Shown piece after piece: positions 4,744 to 5,658 of a stretch of 5,658 nt of DNA. Source of the stretch: an uncultured Eubacteriales bacterium (GTDB lineage Bacteria; Bacillota; Clostridia; Christensenellales; UBA1242). The stretch covers positions 1-5,658 of the forward strand of contig CATZIR010000049.1 in assembly GCA_958420145.1 (NCBI GenBank). Reading direction: 5' to 3'. Both the position numbers and the translations under genes were made by a program. Under the pieces are notes generated by a model. The model did not search any database, was not told where the DNA came from, and saw nothing but the letters and a program-made list of their open reading frames with translations. How positions within the stretch are numbered: position 1 is the first letter of the stretch; the number at the start of each line of letters is the position of its first letter.

Positions 4744-5658
4744 TTAGTCTTTATTTGGAAAGACTTTATTGCCCAAGTAGTTTGATTTGCTACCTAGTTC
4801 TTCTTCTATTCTCAAGAGTTGATTATATTTTGCAACTCTATCTGTTCTACATGGTGCACCAGACTTTATTTGCCCACAACTAAGGGCAACGGATAGGTCT
4901 GCGATGGTTGTATCTTCGGTTTCGCCACTTCGGTGAGAGATTATGGTTGTGTAGCCGTTTGCTTTTGCTAGGTTTATGGCATTAATTGTTTCGGAGAGCG
5001 TGCCAATTTGGTTAACTTTTATTAATATAGAATTAGCGCACTTGTTTTGTATGCCCTTAGTTAGTCGCTCAGTATTTGTAACAAATAGGTCATCTCCAAC
5101 TAGTTGAACTTTTTTGCCTAGTTTTTTGGTCATTTCTTGCCAGCCAGCCCAATCTTCTTCGCCAAGTGGGTCTTCGATAGAACAGATTGGGTATTTTTTT
5201 ATCATTTCTTCCCAGTAGTCTATCATTTCTTGTCTTGAGTATAGTTGGTTGGTTTTCCAAAAATAGTAGTAGCCGTCTTTTCCAATTTTCTTGGCTTCGT
5301 CGAACATCTCTGTTCCTGCAACATCGACGGCTAGTTTGAAATCTTTGTTTGGAAGATAGCCTGCTTTTTCGATTGCTTGCAAGATGTTTTTGAAAGCGTC
5401 TTCGTCACTACCAAAATTTGGAGCAAAACCACCTTCATCGCCAACTGCAGTTTGGTAGCCTTGGCTTTTTAGAACAGACTTTAATGAGTGGTATACTTCG
5501 GCGCACATTCTAAGCCCTTCGGTAAAGTTTTTTGCGCCAACGGGCATTATCATAAACTCTTGAATATTTACATTGTTGTCGGCGTGCTTGCCACCGTTAA
5601 TGATGTTCATCAGAGGAACTGGCATAACATAGGGGTTAGTATTTCCTAGATATTGATA
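4744..5658 (-). CDS. eno: Enolase (phosphopyruvate hydratase), N-terminus outside window
   Basis: Role: converts 2-phosphoglycerate to phosphoenolpyruvate in glycolysis, in the cytoplasm, with two Mg2+. Seen: the frame runs without a break from the stop TAA (4744-4746) to the window end, giving 304 residues, starting [11 protein letters not shown] before the internal Met at 5625. About 130 N-terminal residues (most of the small N-terminal domain) are missing. Visible barrel residues, counted from the window edge: GGKHA with H25, IQEF with E34, GDEGGFAP with the general-acid Glu75, Mg ligands D112 (AVDVAG), E162 (SIEDPL) and D189 (VGDDLF), the general base K214 (LIKVNQ), H242 in SHRSGETED, and K265 (IKSGAP). 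All catalytic positions known in the family and falling in this part are present, so it should be active. It is convergent with the leuS operon and probably uses the hairpin at 4643-4672. Its promoter is outside the window. Confidence 0.97.
   Translation of the reverse strand, partial: YQYLGNTNPYVMPVPLMNIINGGKHADNNVNIQEFMIMPVGAKNFTEGLRMCAEVYHSLKSVLKSQGYQTAVGDEGGFAPNFGSDEDAFKNILQAIEKAGYLPNKDFKLAVDVAGTEMFDEAKKIGKDGYYYFWKTNQLYSRQEMIDYWEEMIKKYPICSIEDPLGEEDWAGWQEMTKKLGKKVQLVGDDLFVTNTERLTKGIQNKCANSILIKVNQIGTLSETINAINLAKANGYTTIISHRSGETEDTTIADLSVALSCGQIKSGAPCRTDRVAKYNQLLRIEEELGSKSNYLGNKVFPNKD

Noticed and set aside
1..5658. Stop-codon recoding (TGA or TAG read as an amino acid), mobile elements, CRISPR arrays or tRNA genes
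   Set aside because: All recognised proteins read through at normal length with the standard code, and no terminal repeats, spaced direct repeats, transposase motifs or tRNA-like cloverleaf were seen by eye.

Overview
The window is an AT-rich bacterial chromosome segment with short intergenic gaps, Shine-Dalgarno sites of the AGGAG type, sigma-A-like promoters and the standard bacterial genetic code (TAA and TAG stops are seen). The style of LeuRS (GHWWNFG after the HLGH motif, CPSC/CERC zinc knuckle), the small CxxC zinc-ribbon protein and the enolase details (SIEDPL) point to a low-GC Bacillota, most likely a Clostridia-like anaerobe. This placement is inference from remembered families, not from a search.

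Layout. (1) Bases 1-800 (+) hold the 3' part of a beta-rich protein with Ig-like (BIG2-like) repeats, probably exported or cell-surface, cut by the window edge. (2) 853-1488 (+) is mscL, a mechanosensitive channel with an unusually long charged cytoplasmic region, preceded by its own promoter. (3) 1507-1806 (-) is a small MazG-like nucleotide pyrophosphohydrolase, convergent with mscL. One hairpin appears to terminate both, and it contains the mazG stop codon. (4) Bases 1807-1928 are a compact divergent promoter region, with promoters for mazG (-) and leuS (+) sharing the same 10-mer ATGATAAAAT. (5) 1929-4370 (+) is a complete leucyl-tRNA synthetase, followed 10 bases later by an 84-residue zinc-ribbon protein (4381-4635) in the same transcription unit. 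(6) A strong hairpin at 4643-4672 ends this operon and probably also serves the convergent enolase gene eno (4744 to beyond 5658, -), whose N-terminal third lies outside the window.

Functionally this is mostly ordinary core-genome content: translation (leuS), glycolysis (eno), nucleotide-pool cleaning (mazG-like) and osmotic safety (mscL). No mobile element, CRISPR array, tRNA or rRNA is visible, and I see no convincing new multi-gene system. The points most worth a second look are the expanded MscL C-terminal region, the terminator built into the mazG stop codon, the palindrome in the leuS promoter without any T-box, several altered signature residues in LeuRS, and the leuS/zinc-ribbon pairing.
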